From assembly GCF_004354015.1 (NCBI RefSeq), contig NZ_SMRU01000012.1, positions 1 to 64,000 on the forward strand: 64,000 nucleotides of DNA. Reading direction: 5' to 3'. The notes beneath the pieces are model-generated. The model had not been told where the DNA came from. It did no database searches and saw nothing but the letters and a program-made list of their open reading frames with translations. This stretch comes from Arthrobacter terricola (GTDB taxonomy: Bacteria > Actinomycetota > Actinomycetes > Actinomycetales > Micrococcaceae). Numbering within the stretch: the stretch's first letter is position 1; each line of letters begins with the position of its first letter. This document shows, one piece after another, positions 9,051-17,217 of this stretch. Position numbers and translations under genes: made by a program.

Positions 9051-9653
9051 TCATGCGGCCGCTACCGCCTGCCTCAATCCGAGGGCTTGTCCGATGTCGT
9101 CGGCACTGGGCTGATCGCGATAGTCCAGATCCGCCAATGTCCATGCGAGACGCAAAACGCGGTCATATCCCCTTGCCGTGAGGATTCCCCGTTCCAGGGA
9201 GGTGTCCAGGATGCGAGTGGTAGCGGCCGGAAGGCGCAGTTCACCGCGCAGGATGCGCCCGGGAACCTGCGCGTTGGTCTCCATGCCGAAGATCGACAGC
9301 CGTTCGCGTTGCCGGGACCGCGCGGCCCCTACCCTTTGTGCGACAGTGGCGGTGTCCTCGTCCACGGTTGCCTGCCCGAAGTCCGCGAGGGACACCCGTT
9401 CCACGGAAAGCTGGATGTCAACGCGGTCGAGCAATGGCCCGGACATGCGCCCGAAGTAGCGGCGCCGCATCACCGGTGTGCACGTGCAGTCGACGCCTTT
9501 GCCAGTCGCCTTCCCGCACGGACAGGGATTGGCGGCGAGGACAAGCTGAAAGCGGGCCGGGTACGCTGCAGTGCCCGCTGAGCGGTGGATGACAAGCTCG
9601 CCGCTCTCCAAGGGTTGCCGCAAAGCGTCGAGCACGCGGCGTTCGTACTCCGG
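9051..9653 (-). pseudogene. comM: comM, 3' fragment (split by the element)
   Basis: Two hundred codons of the C-terminal half of ComM/YifB, a Mg-chelatase-like AAA+ helicase used for branch migration in transformation. It begins PEYERRVLDALRQPLESG, directly continuing the N-terminal fragment that ends GVLFLDEA at 34,093. The middle has the zinc-type ANPCPCGK with further Cys residues (C-T-C-T) and the C-terminal magnesium-chelatase domain. An ATG at 9674, supplied by element sequence, leaves an open frame of 207 residues, so a truncated protein could be made. Walker A is on the other fragment, so this piece cannot be an ATPase. Confidence 0.9.
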
Positions 9654-9662
9654 AGCCTCGTC
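9654..9662. repeat. attL core
   Basis: AGCCTCGTC, identical to 34093-34101. The element-side arm has CACCCTAC at 9677-9684, the inverted counterpart of GTAGGGTG at 34073-34080. The chromosomal side is comM coding sequence. Confidence 0.85.
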
Positions 9663-9668
9663 AAAACA

Positions 9669-9697
9669 TTGCATAACACCCTACACCGGAGTATAAT
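9669..9697 (+). promoter_or_regulatory. integrase promoter overlapping the attL arm
   Basis: TTGCAT at 9669-9674, a 17-base spacer, and a perfect TATAAT at 9692-9697. Transcription would start near 9704, 15 bases before the integrase ATG, with TAGGA as ribosome site. The spacer contains the CACCCTAC arm (9677-9684), so integrase bound to its att site would cover its own promoter. Confidence 0.7.
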
Positions 9698-9718
9698 TAC
9701 TAGTAGGAACGAATATTT

Positions 9719-11182
9719 ATGCAATTGTCATCAACCCCAACCATTGGGCGTCTTAAGTGCGCCCTCTACCTCCGCATCAGCAAGGACAAGAAGGGCCTGA
9801 GCCTTGGTGTTGACCGTCAGGAAGAGGCCTGTCGAGCCCTAGCTGCGCAGCTTGGTTGGGAAGTATATGCAGCCTTCAGCGAGAACGATCTTAGTGCGTA
9901 CAGTGGCAAGCCGAGGCCGCTCTACAACCAACTCCTCGACGTCATGCGTTCGGGCCAGGTCAGCGCCGTCATCGCTCTCCACACCGATCGGCTCCACCGC
10001 TCCCCCGTCGAGCTTGAGGAGTTCATCGACATCTGTGAACAGAACAGGGTCGAAGTACGAACTGTTCAGGCGGGCGAGCTTGACCTGACGACCGCGACCG
10101 GCCGCATGGCCGCACGGATCTATGGGGCTGTAGCCAGGCATGAGGTTGAGCACGCCATCGAGCGTGTCAAAGCGGCCAAACTCCAAGCTGCCAAAGCTGG
10201 CAAGACCTCTGGTGGCAACCGAGCCTATGGCTACCGTCCAGGTGGCATGGTCATCGACGAAAACGAGGCGCAGTTTGTCCTTGAGGCGATTGACCGATTC
10301 ATCGCTGGAGACTCCTGGCGTACCATTGCGCTCGACTTCAACCGGCGTTGTATCACTACAGCCAAGGGCAACATGTGGAAAGCGATCAACGTCCGCAACA
10401 TGGCCACCCTCCCCCGCCACGCTGGCTACCGAGAACATCACGGTGTGCTCTATGAAGCTACCTGGCCCCCGATCATCACCCGCGACACTTACGAACAGCT
10501 CCAGTCCACCGCCAAGCGTCGCCAGGAACAAGACAAGCGCCGCTCCTACGCCAAGAAGCATCTGCTCACCGGCTTCGTGTTCTGTGGCCTGTGCGGGAAC
10601 CGCATGACCATCATCAACGCGCAAAACAGAGACGGCTCGTACTCGCCGGCGTTCAGTTGCCGCAAGATTGACCAGTTCGGCAATCCGACAGGCTGCGGAA
10701 AGGTAAAGCGACGCAAGGACCCAGTCGAACACTTGGTGATTGAGTCGCTCCTCTACCGCCTCGACACGCCGGACCTCGGCGCACTCCTTGGACAGTCCGA
10801 ACACGACGACGGAGAACTGCGCACCAAGTTAGGTGAACACGCCACGCAGAGCGCCCGGTTGCAAGAGATCCTCGACGCCTACGCAAGCGGCGACCTCACT
10901 ATGAGCGAGTGGAAGACGGCCAAGGCAACCGCCCAGGCGCGACTTGACCAGCTCGACAAAGACATCGCCAAGCTCACCAGCCGACGCACGATCGCCCACC
11001 TCCCGGCCGGCCTGACAGTCCGGCAAGCGTGGGAAGCGGGCGATCTTGAGTGGAGGCGGCAACTGCTCGATGTACTTATTGAGAGGGTGCTGATCTATCC
11101 ACGGGAGAAGGGTGACCAGAAGGTGCGGTACGCCGGCTTCATCTTTAACCCGGAAAGGGTTGAGATCAGGTGGCGCGCATGA
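9719..11182 (+). CDS. large serine integrase
   Basis: A 487-residue large serine recombinase that would insert and excise the element. The N-terminal resolvase domain (about 11-150) has the nucleophile Ser21 in YLRISKDKKG, then the HTDRLHRSP region. The recombinase domain is at about 165-260, and a zinc ribbon has Cys289, Cys292, Cys314 and Cys326 (FCGLCGNR, SCRK, GCGK). A coiled-coil stretch follows at about 355-420. ATG 9719 follows a perfect -10 box and TAGGA. It lies 57 bases from the attL core and reads into the element, the usual place for such a gene. Whether it needs a separate directionality factor cannot be seen. Confidence 0.95.
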   Translation: MQLSSTPTIGRLKCALYLRISKDKKGLSLGVDRQEEACRALAAQLGWEVYAAFSENDLSAYSGKPRPLYNQLLDVMRSGQVSAVIALHTDRLHRSPVELEEFIDICEQNRVEVRTVQAGELDLTTATGRMAARIYGAVARHEVEHAIERVKAAKLQAAKAGKTSGGNRAYGYRPGGMVIDENEAQFVLEAIDRFIAGDSWRTIALDFNRRCITTAKGNMWKAINVRNMATLPRHAGYREHHGVLYEATWPPIITRDTYEQLQSTAKRRQEQDKRRSYAKKHLLTGFVFCGLCGNRMTIINAQNRDGSYSPAFSCRKIDQFGNPTGCGKVKRRKDPVEHLVIESLLYRLDTPDLGALLGQSEHDDGELRTKLGEHATQSARLQEILDAYASGDLTMSEWKTAKATAQARLDQLDKDIAKLTSRRTIAHLPAGLTVRQAWEAGDLEWRRQLLDVLIERVLIYPREKGDQKVRYAGFIFNPERVEIRWRA

Positions 11183-11183
11183 A

Positions 11184-11795
11184 TCACTCGCCGCGCACAA
11201 CTCCTCCGCGCGCATCGAACCGGCCCTTAACATTCCTCCACGCTTTGTGCATGTCGTCCGGACGCATCGGGGTGTGCGACATCTTTTCGTCGAGAAGCTG
11301 AACGACAAGCGTTTCGAGGTCAGTAATACGGCTGCGAAGCGTGGCAATGTCCAAGTCACGGGCGGCATCCTCAGACTCCTGGAACTCCTTTTCACGCCGC
11401 AATGTATCCTCGGCCATCTCCAGATGACGGACGACAATGCTTGCGCCCTCGATCTCATAGCGCATCAACGTTCGAGCACTGATGTCGCCGTGCTTGGTAA
11501 GGAACTTCTCGCGCCGGTCAGTGAGGTTGAGCCCTTCATCGGCGAACAGAGCGTTGAAAAACGCCTCGGTGAAAACGCTGTCCGTAGGCAAGGAATCCAT
11601 CCAGAGTTTGATGAAGCGGGGAGCATCCTTCAGGTCAAACTCGAAGTAGTCGAAGATGCGGCGCATCTCCGGTGAGTCACTAGGCGAGCCATTAATGGTT
11701 TCAGCTTCAAGCCCCTCCCCCTTGCACAGCTCTCTTAGCTCGGTGATGCACCGCTCGCGCCGCACCTCTTGGCCGCTCTTCTCCATAACAGTCAT
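11184..11795 (-). CDS. unknown cytoplasmic protein with C-terminal coiled coil, regulator-like
   Basis: A 203-residue protein. ATG 11795 is chosen because AAGGAGGAG lies 5 bases upstream; the open frame continues to 11870 without such support. It has an acidic N-terminal half with a predicted-helical stretch (ISARTLMRYEIEGASI) that resembles a DNA-binding or dimerisation helix pair in actinobacterial element regulators. A heptad-like coiled coil follows near 140-175 (RDLDIATLRSRITDLETLVVQ). I cannot name a family. It is divergent from the membrane/coupling-protein genes and converges on the integrase, the position often held by an element repressor, but that role is inference. Confidence 0.6.
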   Translation of the reverse strand: MTVMEKSGQEVRRERCITELRELCKGEGLEAETINGSPSDSPEMRRIFDYFEFDLKDAPRFIKLWMDSLPTDSVFTEAFFNALFADEGLNLTDRREKFLTKHGDISARTLMRYEIEGASIVVRHLEMAEDTLRREKEFQESEDAARDLDIATLRSRITDLETLVVQLLDEKMSHTPMRPDDMHKAWRNVKGRFDARGGVVRGE

Positions 11796-11870
11796 TGCTC
11801 CTCCTTGTGTAGTTGACGATGCTCGCCATCCTACCTGCCACGAGTCTCGCCCACAAGCCTGCCAAATCAC

Positions 11871-11913
11871 TTGACATTGACTGTTGACATTTTTATGGCA
11901 GCTCGCCTACGGT
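11871..11913 (+). promoter_or_regulatory. tandem TTGAC repeats, probable rightward promoter
   Basis: TTGACA 11871-11876, TTGACT 11877-11882 and TTGACA 11884-11889 stand in tandem in the gap between the divergent gene at 11795 and the small gene at 11968. With a 17-18-base spacer from the last copy, TACGGT near 11908 is a weak -10. The repeats could be alternative -35 boxes or operator copies. Confidence 0.4.
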
Positions 11914-11967
11914 GAACCCATCGCTTCAACCGGAGCGGGCGGGCACCACTAAAAGGCGGTACTCATC

Positions 11968-12132
11968 ATGAAACTGTTCGACCTCGTAAACATCATCTTC
12001 AGCACCGTGGTCAACCTGGTGCTCCTCACCTTGGCGCTCAGCCCCGCGCTCATTGCCATCTGGCAGCGGCGGCGGAAGGTACGGCGAGAGCGCGCAATGA
12101 ACCTCACACAACCAACCAGATGGGAGCACTAA
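11968..12132 (+). CDS. small membrane protein, 54 aa
   Basis: ATG 11968 to TAA 12130-12132. One hydrophobic helix (NLVLLTLALSPALIAIW, about residues 16-32) is followed by a strongly basic cytoplasmic tail (QRRRKVRRER). It is too short for many gene finders but is packed against the next membrane gene with a one-base gap. It is the first of three small membrane proteins placed before the coupling ATPase. Confidence 0.6.
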   Translation: MKLFDLVNIIFSTVVNLVLLTLALSPALIAIWQRRRKVRRERAMNLTQPTRWEH

Positions 12133-12133
12133 C

Positions 12134-12361
12134 ATGGACGTCACCCTCAACACCGAAGCGATCGGCGAAGCGATCGTCGGTTACAGCGCACTGTTCGTAG
12201 TCGTCTTGTTCTTCACGCTGTTTGTGAAGTACGGCAAGCAGTACGCCAGTTTCTTTCACCAGCGCCGACTTGAGCGCCTGATGGAGATTCACATGCGTCG
12301 GCAACAAGCTGCCTACAAGGCAGCACGGACGGTCTACGAACGCGAGTATGGCCGTGACTAA
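12134..12361 (+). CDS. small membrane protein, 75 aa
   Basis: One transmembrane helix at about residues 13-32 (VGYSALFVVVLFFTLFVKYG), then a basic, helix-forming tail rich in Arg and Gln. It starts at ATG 12134 right after the preceding stop and overlaps the next gene by 14 bases. No family recognised. Its position suggests a membrane partner of the ATPase encoded at 12627. Confidence 0.65.
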   Translation: MDVTLNTEAIGEAIVGYSALFVVVLFFTLFVKYGKQYASFFHQRRLERLMEIHMRRQQAAYKAARTVYEREYGRD

Positions 12362-12530
12362 GCGCATCGTCGATCTTGGCCTGGGGCTGTTGCTGCTCGC
12401 CATCATTGGCAGTGTCGCGCTCAGTGCAGTGACGCCGTATCTGCCGGCGCTTGGCCTTGGCATTTGCCTCGCCATCATCGGAGGCGTAGTCGTCGCTGTC
12501 TGGCGCATCCTCCATCGCCGCCGCTTCTAG
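12348..12530 (+). CDS. small membrane protein, 60 aa
   Basis: Two hydrophobic helices (about 9-27 and 33-52) joined by a short Pro-containing turn, ending in RILHRRRF. It overlaps the previous gene by 14 bases. No family recognised. A long hairpin begins six bases after its stop. Confidence 0.6.
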   Translation: MAVTKRIVDLGLGLLLLAIIGSVALSAVTPYLPALGLGICLAIIGGVVVAVWRILHRRRF

Positions 12531-12536
12531 CTAGGC

Positions 12537-12586
12537 GAAAACGCCTGGTCGTGCCACATTGGAGGTAGGCATGACCAGGCGTTTTC
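12537..12586. terminator. long hairpin between membrane genes and coupling ATPase
   Basis: A 19-bp stem (12537-12555 with 12568-12586) with a single G-U pair and a 12-base loop. The outer arms GAAAACGC and GCGTTTTC give a T tract on both strands. It looks like a bidirectional terminator, yet it lies inside what would otherwise be one operon, so partial termination or RNA processing is possible. Confidence 0.65.
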
Positions 12587-12626
12587 ACTGTCTCCCGTTA
12601 CCACTTCTCATCGAGAGGACAGTGCT

Positions 12627-14846
12627 ATGACGCTCTATCAAAAGTCGTATGACCAAAGCCGGACCACTTACCGCCTGATCTTCCCTTCAGGCCTCTCCGA
12701 CGAGCGCATCGGCGCATGGCTCAGCTCGCTGGGCGGCACCATGCACATCGAGCACTCACGGATTCTGGGCGTTCCCTCGATCGTCTTCGAGACGGTCGCC
12801 ACCGACGCCCTTATTTCGCACTACCTGCGTCTGCCGAAGCGCGACGCCGGCTACATTATTGGCCACCTTGAAAGCCTGGTACCCGGCATTCACGCCGAAG
12901 CAGTTCCGGCACCTCCTGAGTATCAGTTCACACTTGGTGTCGACCTCCACATGACGGCGGCCTCACGCCAGCTTGCGCTGCCCAAACCCGCTGATGTCGC
13001 TGCCAGCATCCTGACTTCGATGCAAGGCCTGCGAGAGGGCGAGGTTGTCGTTACCCAGTGGATCGTCACGCCGGCTCCGCACCAGCCGTTGCCGAACGCC
13101 AAAGCGCCGCCTAAGTCCGACCACTGGAGCGCTTGGCGGTCAATGACGGCTCACGACCAGGCCACCGCTGAAGAGATCGACGACCGCCGCGCCAAGTTGT
13201 CCGAGCCTAATATGCAGGCCACGGCCCGCGTTGCTGTTGTGGCACCGCACCCTATCCGTGCGCAGGAGATCGTCAAAGGTGTCGTGCAGTCCTACCGGTC
13301 GGTGGGATCAGCAGCTAATGCATTCAGGGCGAAGCTCATCAAGCCGAATAAGTTGATGCACGCCACGCTGGCGGCAACGCCGTTCTTCTTCACCTCGCAG
13401 CTCGGCCTCAGCGAACTGGTTCCGCTGATCGCTTGGCCGATCGGCTCCCCAAATATCGCTGGTTTACCGTCATCTCGCACACGTCACATGCACGTCACCA
13501 ACGCCGTTCCCCGTGCCGGATCGCCTATTGGCGTCTCAACAGTGCCAGGTAGCGACCGTGCCATTGCCATCGACCCACGGTTTCGTTTACAGCACGTCCA
13601 TATCATTGGACCTATCGGCTCGGGCAAGACATGGGAATTACTTTCAATCGCTGAGCAGGACATGAAAGACGGCTCCGGCGTGGTCGTCATCGACCCGAAA
13701 GGCGACCTCTTTCAGCGAGTTCTTGAACGAGTGCCACGAGACCGCGTCAAAGATGTCATTGTGTGGGACCTTGGTGACACTGATAGTCCCATTGGCTTCA
13801 ATGTCCTGCAGCAAGGCAACAGTCGAGCGGCGATTGATGAACTCAATAACCTGGTAACTAACCTGTTCCCGGACACCCTGAGCGTCCCACAGATGATGTA
13901 TTTCGGACTGCACGCCCTAGCAGAACACGGCACCTTCGTTGACCTGCCGAGCTTCATTCGCCCTGAGGGTGATGAAGTTGCGTGGCGAAACAAGATCATC
14001 CGGCAGCTTAAAGACCCTCAGGTCAAGAAGTTCTGGGAGAACTACACCCAGCAGGGCAAATCTGAACAGGCCAGCACCATCGACCGCGATCTTGCAACCT
14101 TGCAACGTCGCATATGGCCGTTCGTCTCAAGGCCGGAAATCCGAAACTCACTCGGTCAGCAGCAGTCAAGCTTCACCATGGATGATGTTGTAAGCAGCAG
14201 CAAGATCTTGGTGGTACGTCTCAACAGGGAACGAATCGGACGCCAAGCTGCCGGCATGATGGCCAGTCTGATTATGTCTTCCCTCTGGTCCGCGGTTCGC
14301 ACCACGCCTCACGAGCGGCCGGTCATGCTGTTTATGGACGAGTTTCAAGACTTCCTCACTATGCCAACTGACCCATCGGAGATGTTGGCCCAATCTCGCT
14401 CGTTTGGTCTTGGCATGGTACTCAGCCATCAGCACCTTGGACAGCTCACCAACCCTGAACTGCGTGCGGCGGTCCTGGCCAACGCGCGATCGAAGATTAT
14501 CTTTCAGACCAGTGCAGAGGATGCGCGTCGCATGGCCGGTGAGATGGGCTCAGGCGTCACGGCCGATGATCTTCAGAATCTCCAGACACGGGAAGCCATT
14601 GCACGCGTTGCAACGGATACCGGTGTGTCATCAGCCTTTACCCTCCGTACCCGTGATGCCAGCCCGCCAACTGGAACGTATCAAGAGACACTTGCCCACT
14701 CCCGAGCCACATACGGCCGGCCTGTTGCTGAGGTGGAAGCCGAGATCGCGGCTCGCCGATCCGTGGGCACAGCCCCGCCTGCCGATGGCCCGCTGTACCG
14801 CCGCAAACTCAACCAACGAAATGAAGGAAACTCAGATGTTTCGTGA
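12627..14846 (+). CDS. VirD4/HerA-type conjugative coupling ATPase
   Basis: A 739-residue P-loop ATPase of the VirD4/TraG/HerA-FtsK superfamily, which pump DNA or couple it to a secretion channel. Walker A GPIGSGKT is at 328-335, a conserved VVVIDPKGD at 353-360, and Walker B VMLFMDEFQDF at 566-576. The sensor-like SHQHLGQL is at 600-607. The first ~300 residues are an unknown soluble domain, and I see no transmembrane helix, unlike typical VirD4. The three small membrane proteins just upstream could supply the membrane anchor. No VirB4, relaxase or other secretion gene was recognised in the element, so it either uses a helper system or acts alone, as TraB does in Streptomyces. Confidence 0.85.
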   Translation: MTLYQKSYDQSRTTYRLIFPSGLSDERIGAWLSSLGGTMHIEHSRILGVPSIVFETVATDALISHYLRLPKRDAGYIIGHLESLVPGIHAEAVPAPPEYQFTLGVDLHMTAASRQLALPKPADVAASILTSMQGLREGEVVVTQWIVTPAPHQPLPNAKAPPKSDHWSAWRSMTAHDQATAEEIDDRRAKLSEPNMQATARVAVVAPHPIRAQEIVKGVVQSYRSVGSAANAFRAKLIKPNKLMHATLAATPFFFTSQLGLSELVPLIAWPIGSPNIAGLPSSRTRHMHVTNAVPRAGSPIGVSTVPGSDRAIAIDPRFRLQHVHIIGPIGSGKTWELLSIAEQDMKDGSGVVVIDPKGDLFQRVLERVPRDRVKDVIVWDLGDTDSPIGFNVLQQGNSRAAIDELNNLVTNLFPDTLSVPQMMYFGLHALAEHGTFVDLPSFIRPEGDEVAWRNKIIRQLKDPQVKKFWENYTQQGKSEQASTIDRDLATLQRRIWPFVSRPEIRNSLGQQQSSFTMDDVVSSSKILVVRLNRERIGRQAAGMMASLIMSSLWSAVRTTPHERPVMLFMDEFQDFLTMPTDPSEMLAQSRSFGLGMVLSHQHLGQLTNPELRAAVLANARSKIIFQTSAEDARRMAGEMGSGVTADDLQNLQTREAIARVATDTGVSSAFTLRTRDASPPTGTYQETLAHSRATYGRPVAEVEAEIAARRSVGTAPPADGPLYRRKLNQRNEGNSDVS

Positions 14847-14910
14847 TCCAGCCGGCATAGCTGACGCAATGTACGGTTTAGCCGATGACGTAAAGATCCG
14901 ACAAACATAG
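14836..14910 (+). CDS. possible 24-aa peptide overlapping the coupling-ATPase 3' end
   Basis: ATG 14836 to TAG 14908-14910, in another frame over the last 11 bases of the ATPase gene; AAGGAAACTCAG precedes the ATG. The product MFRDPAGIADAMYGLADDVK plus IRQT has no recognised family. A hairpin follows at 14914. Translation is plausible but unproven. Confidence 0.3.
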   Translation: MFRDPAGIADAMYGLADDVKIRQT

Positions 14911-14913
14911 CAA

Positions 14914-14944
14914 TAGCCCCGCCTCTAACAGTGAGGCTGGGCTA
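14914..14944 (+). terminator. hairpin after the coupling-ATPase operon
   Basis: TAGCCCCGCCTC pairs with GAGGCTGGGCTA around a 7-base loop, a 12-bp stem with one mismatch. No clear T tract. The remaining stretch to 15,190 is AT-rich with no supported gene and probably holds the promoter of the next operon; ACGGA and TCCGT at about 15020-15034 form a small palindrome. Confidence 0.45.
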
Positions 14945-15190
14945 GCCCCGCGGTCGAGGGCAGTGTTTGCGCAGGTCAGTAGGCTGTTTGGCATGTTCTG
15001 AGACCGAGGGTAACAGCATATCGAACAACATACGGAATAAATCCGTGTTTTCCACATTCTAGTTGTAAATAGTACGTCAGTTTATGTATTGCAATATATA
15101 ACGCTGCGGCGCATACTACGGGCAGTGAAAGGCGAAAGCACCTAACGAGCCTTAACAACTGGAATAGCAACTAAGAAGAAAGGAGGGCAG

Positions 15191-15502
15191 ATGCCCGACT
15201 CACCATATCCACGCCGTACCCGAATCATGAGAGGGGTCGGCATGAAACAGGTGGCCATTACCATCCGCACCTCGGAAGAGTTCGCCGACGCACTCACTGA
15301 GTACCAGGCGGCGCACAAGGCGAAACATGGCTACCAGCCATCCCAAAGCGACATATTTCAAACCGCGCTCTTGCAGCACAATGACGTGTTCCGCAAGATA
15401 TACACCCGCATCGAACAAAAACGACTGACGACTAAGGAGAAAGTCTATGGACAAGCAACCAGTTACCTCGACGGTATTAAAACGACCAGGGCACGCAAGT
15501 AA
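15191..15502 (+). CDS. ribbon-helix-helix-like small protein
   Basis: 103 residues. AGGAGGGCAG directly before ATG 15191 supports this start, although MKQVAITIRTSEEF at 15242 looks like the beginning of the folded part. That segment (a beta-strand followed by helices SEEFADALTEYQAAHKAKHG and PSQSDIFQTALLQH) resembles ribbon-helix-helix DNA-binding proteins. Such proteins serve as repressors or relaxosome accessories. It is the first gene of the second rightward operon, a fitting place for an autoregulator. Family assignment is tentative. Confidence 0.55.
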   Translation: MPDSPYPRRTRIMRGVGMKQVAITIRTSEEFADALTEYQAAHKAKHGYQPSQSDIFQTALLQHNDVFRKIYTRIEQKRLTTKEKVYGQATSYLDGIKTTRARK

Positions 15503-15608
15503 GCTCGTAAAGAGCCTACGAGCCGACCAGGCGCGCCGCACAGCGCGTAAGGCACGAGAAGCAGCCAAGGCGGCCGTATTCGCGCCAACGCGACGGAGCT
15601 GCCTATGA
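15447..15608 (+). CDS. small basic protein, 53 aa
   Basis: ATG 15447 with AAGGAG seven bases upstream, TGA at 15606-15608. It overlaps the previous gene by 56 bases in another frame and its stop overlaps the next start (ATGA at 15605). The product is very basic and helical (LVKSLRADQARRTARKAREA). The ribosome site and coupling make it likely to be translated; function unknown. Confidence 0.55.
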   Translation: MDKQPVTSTVLKRPGHASKLVKSLRADQARRTARKAREAAKAAVFAPTRRSCL

Positions 15609-16396
15609 ACGGAGACCCACAAGACAAGCAACCCAAGCTAGAACTACTCCGCGCACCGTTCGAGCCATCAGATATTGATTGGCGAGTACAGCGCAGCGGG
15701 ATCAAGGACAACAAGGGTTGGGTGCAGGCTACGGCCTATATCGACAACCGAGCTGTACAGAATCGTCTCGACGATGTGTGCGGCGCTGAGAACTGGAAGA
15801 ACGAATACAAGCCAGGTCCAGCCGGAGGTGTCATCGCCGGCATCTCGATCAAACTCAATGGCGAGTGGATCACCAAATGGGACGGCGCAGACAACACCGA
15901 TGTTGAAGCCGTCAAGGGTGGCCTCTCTGATTCAATGAAACGCGCCGCTGTACAGTGGGGAATCGGACGCTATCTTTACAGCGTCGAGAGCCTCTATGCG
16001 ACGGTAGGACCTAATGGCGACTACCACATCAAGATCTGGGCGTATGGGGCGAATAGGAAGACAGATCAGCCAAAAGTAGTTGGCTACTGGTCAGCACCAA
16101 AACTACCAGCGCGAGCTCTGCCGGTGCGTATTAGCGCCGCTGAACCGCAAGTGAAAAGCTCTGCGGCTGCACTTCTAAATGTCGAGACAGTACCTGAAGA
16201 GCCGCTCGAGGACGCGCCAACAGGTGCGCAGATCATTCAGATACGTGCCAAATGGATCGCCGCAGGCGGTAAAGACGTCAAAGCGCGTGACGAGTGGGTA
16301 AAGGTGATCAAGACTAAGGCACAGGCTGAGCAAGCCATCCGCCAGCTTGATGCAAAAATCGAACGCCGAACGGCCGAACAAGAGGATGCGTCCTAA
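15605..16396 (+). CDS. Rad52/22-type single-strand annealing protein
   Basis: A 263-residue protein whose first ~160 residues match the Rad52/Rad22 family of annealing proteins: FEPSDIDWRVQ, AYIDNRAVQNRLDDVCGAENW, and the hallmark GGLSDSMKRAAVQWGIGRYLY. These proteins pair complementary single strands and are common in phages and conjugative elements. The C-terminal third is a less conserved linker plus a helical tail. It is coupled to the upstream gene (ATGA) and downstream gene (TAATG). It may repair or recombine element DNA after transfer. No partner exonuclease is adjacent, though a VRR-NUC protein is encoded at 29256. Confidence 0.85.
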   Translation: MNGDPQDKQPKLELLRAPFEPSDIDWRVQRSGIKDNKGWVQATAYIDNRAVQNRLDDVCGAENWKNEYKPGPAGGVIAGISIKLNGEWITKWDGADNTDVEAVKGGLSDSMKRAAVQWGIGRYLYSVESLYATVGPNGDYHIKIWAYGANRKTDQPKVVGYWSAPKLPARALPVRISAAEPQVKSSAAALLNVETVPEEPLEDAPTGAQIIQIRAKWIAAGGKDVKARDEWVKVIKTKAQAEQAIRQLDAKIERRTAEQEDAS

Positions 16397-16629
16397 TGGA
16401 TGCCGAGCGATTCGAAGATGAAACCTATGAGGCCGTATCTGTCACGCAGACCTGGCGATTCCGTCGAGCTAAACGAACTCGACACGTCCGACTCCCAAGC
16501 ATTAGTGGCGGTATGGAGTACATCTCCTACACCCACGATGCACCGACTGAACCAAGTCCAGACTACTGGAACATCGAGCGAGAACTTCGTAATGAATATG
16601 ATCGCCGATCCGAGGAGTACGCCACATGA
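16396..16629 (+). CDS. hypothetical protein, 77 aa
   Basis: Start overlaps the upstream stop (TAATG) and its stop overlaps the next start (ATGA at 16626). The middle is basic (RFRRAKRTRHVR), the end acidic and Tyr-rich. No family recognised; it is a member of a tightly coupled run. Confidence 0.6.
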   Translation: MDAERFEDETYEAVSVTQTWRFRRAKRTRHVRLPSISGGMEYISYTHDAPTEPSPDYWNIERELRNEYDRRSEEYAT

Positions 16630-16958
16630 CGCTATATGAGGTGCTCGAAGAAGTCCGCAGCGCCGATCGTGGCGTTCTCATCATCACTAAAGAACGAGAG
16701 GAGGGACTGCGTATGACACCTAACCGCATACCAGATGATCAATTAGGCGACCAATACTACAATCATGCGCTACACAAAGTAGATGACATCGAGCCATTTG
16801 TAGAGATGGCATTCCGACTAGACGAGATGAGCAAAGGGGGTCGTATCAACGACATGCGACGACTGTTAGCGGTATTCACCGTTGACCGTGAGCAAGCCGC
16901 CTACCGCAGAGGCTACATCGACGGCGGCATCAACCAGATCACAGAGGACACCCCATGA
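16626..16958 (+). CDS. hypothetical protein, 110 aa
   Basis: Coupled on both sides by ATGA overlaps. A mixed alpha/beta sequence with GVLIITKEREEG near residue 18 and a helical C-terminus ending YRRGYIDGGINQITEDTP. An internal ATG at 16713 after GAGGAGGG could give a shorter product. No family recognised. Confidence 0.6.
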   Translation: MTLYEVLEEVRSADRGVLIITKEREEGLRMTPNRIPDDQLGDQYYNHALHKVDDIEPFVEMAFRLDEMSKGGRINDMRRLLAVFTVDREQAAYRRGYIDGGINQITEDTP

Positions 16959-17197
16959 CCAGAGAAGAAGCCATCGTCCTCATAATCGAGCGAGTCCGTA
17001 ACTTACGACCAGATCAGCTGCGAGGACTCGCCGCGAATATGCCGGTCGACCCCGAAGAGTCTGTCCGTGAGTTCGGCTGGGTTTTCAGCCTGAGCCGTAA
17101 GCAGATAGACAGCATGATCAAGCACAACATCAGTCTCCCCTGGGAGCTATTGCAGTACGCCGCCTATGTGGAGGCACAATCAACTAAAGGGCGCTAG
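16955..17197 (+). CDS. hypothetical protein, 80 aa
   Basis: ATGA coupling to the gene before. Largely helical (EEAIVLIIERVRNLRPDQLRG). No recognised domain. The gap to the next gene is 20 bases and includes AGGAGTAACCAG before the next ATG. Confidence 0.6.
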   Translation: MTREEAIVLIIERVRNLRPDQLRGLAANMPVDPEESVREFGWVFSLSRKQIDSMIKHNISLPWELLQYAAYVEAQSTKGR

Positions 17198-17217
17198 ACG
17201 CCCAGGAGTAACCAGAC

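Noticed and set aside
14976..15170. Minus-strand 64-aa frame in the intergenic gap
   Set aside because: No ribosome site, and it covers an AT-rich region that is better explained as a promoter area.
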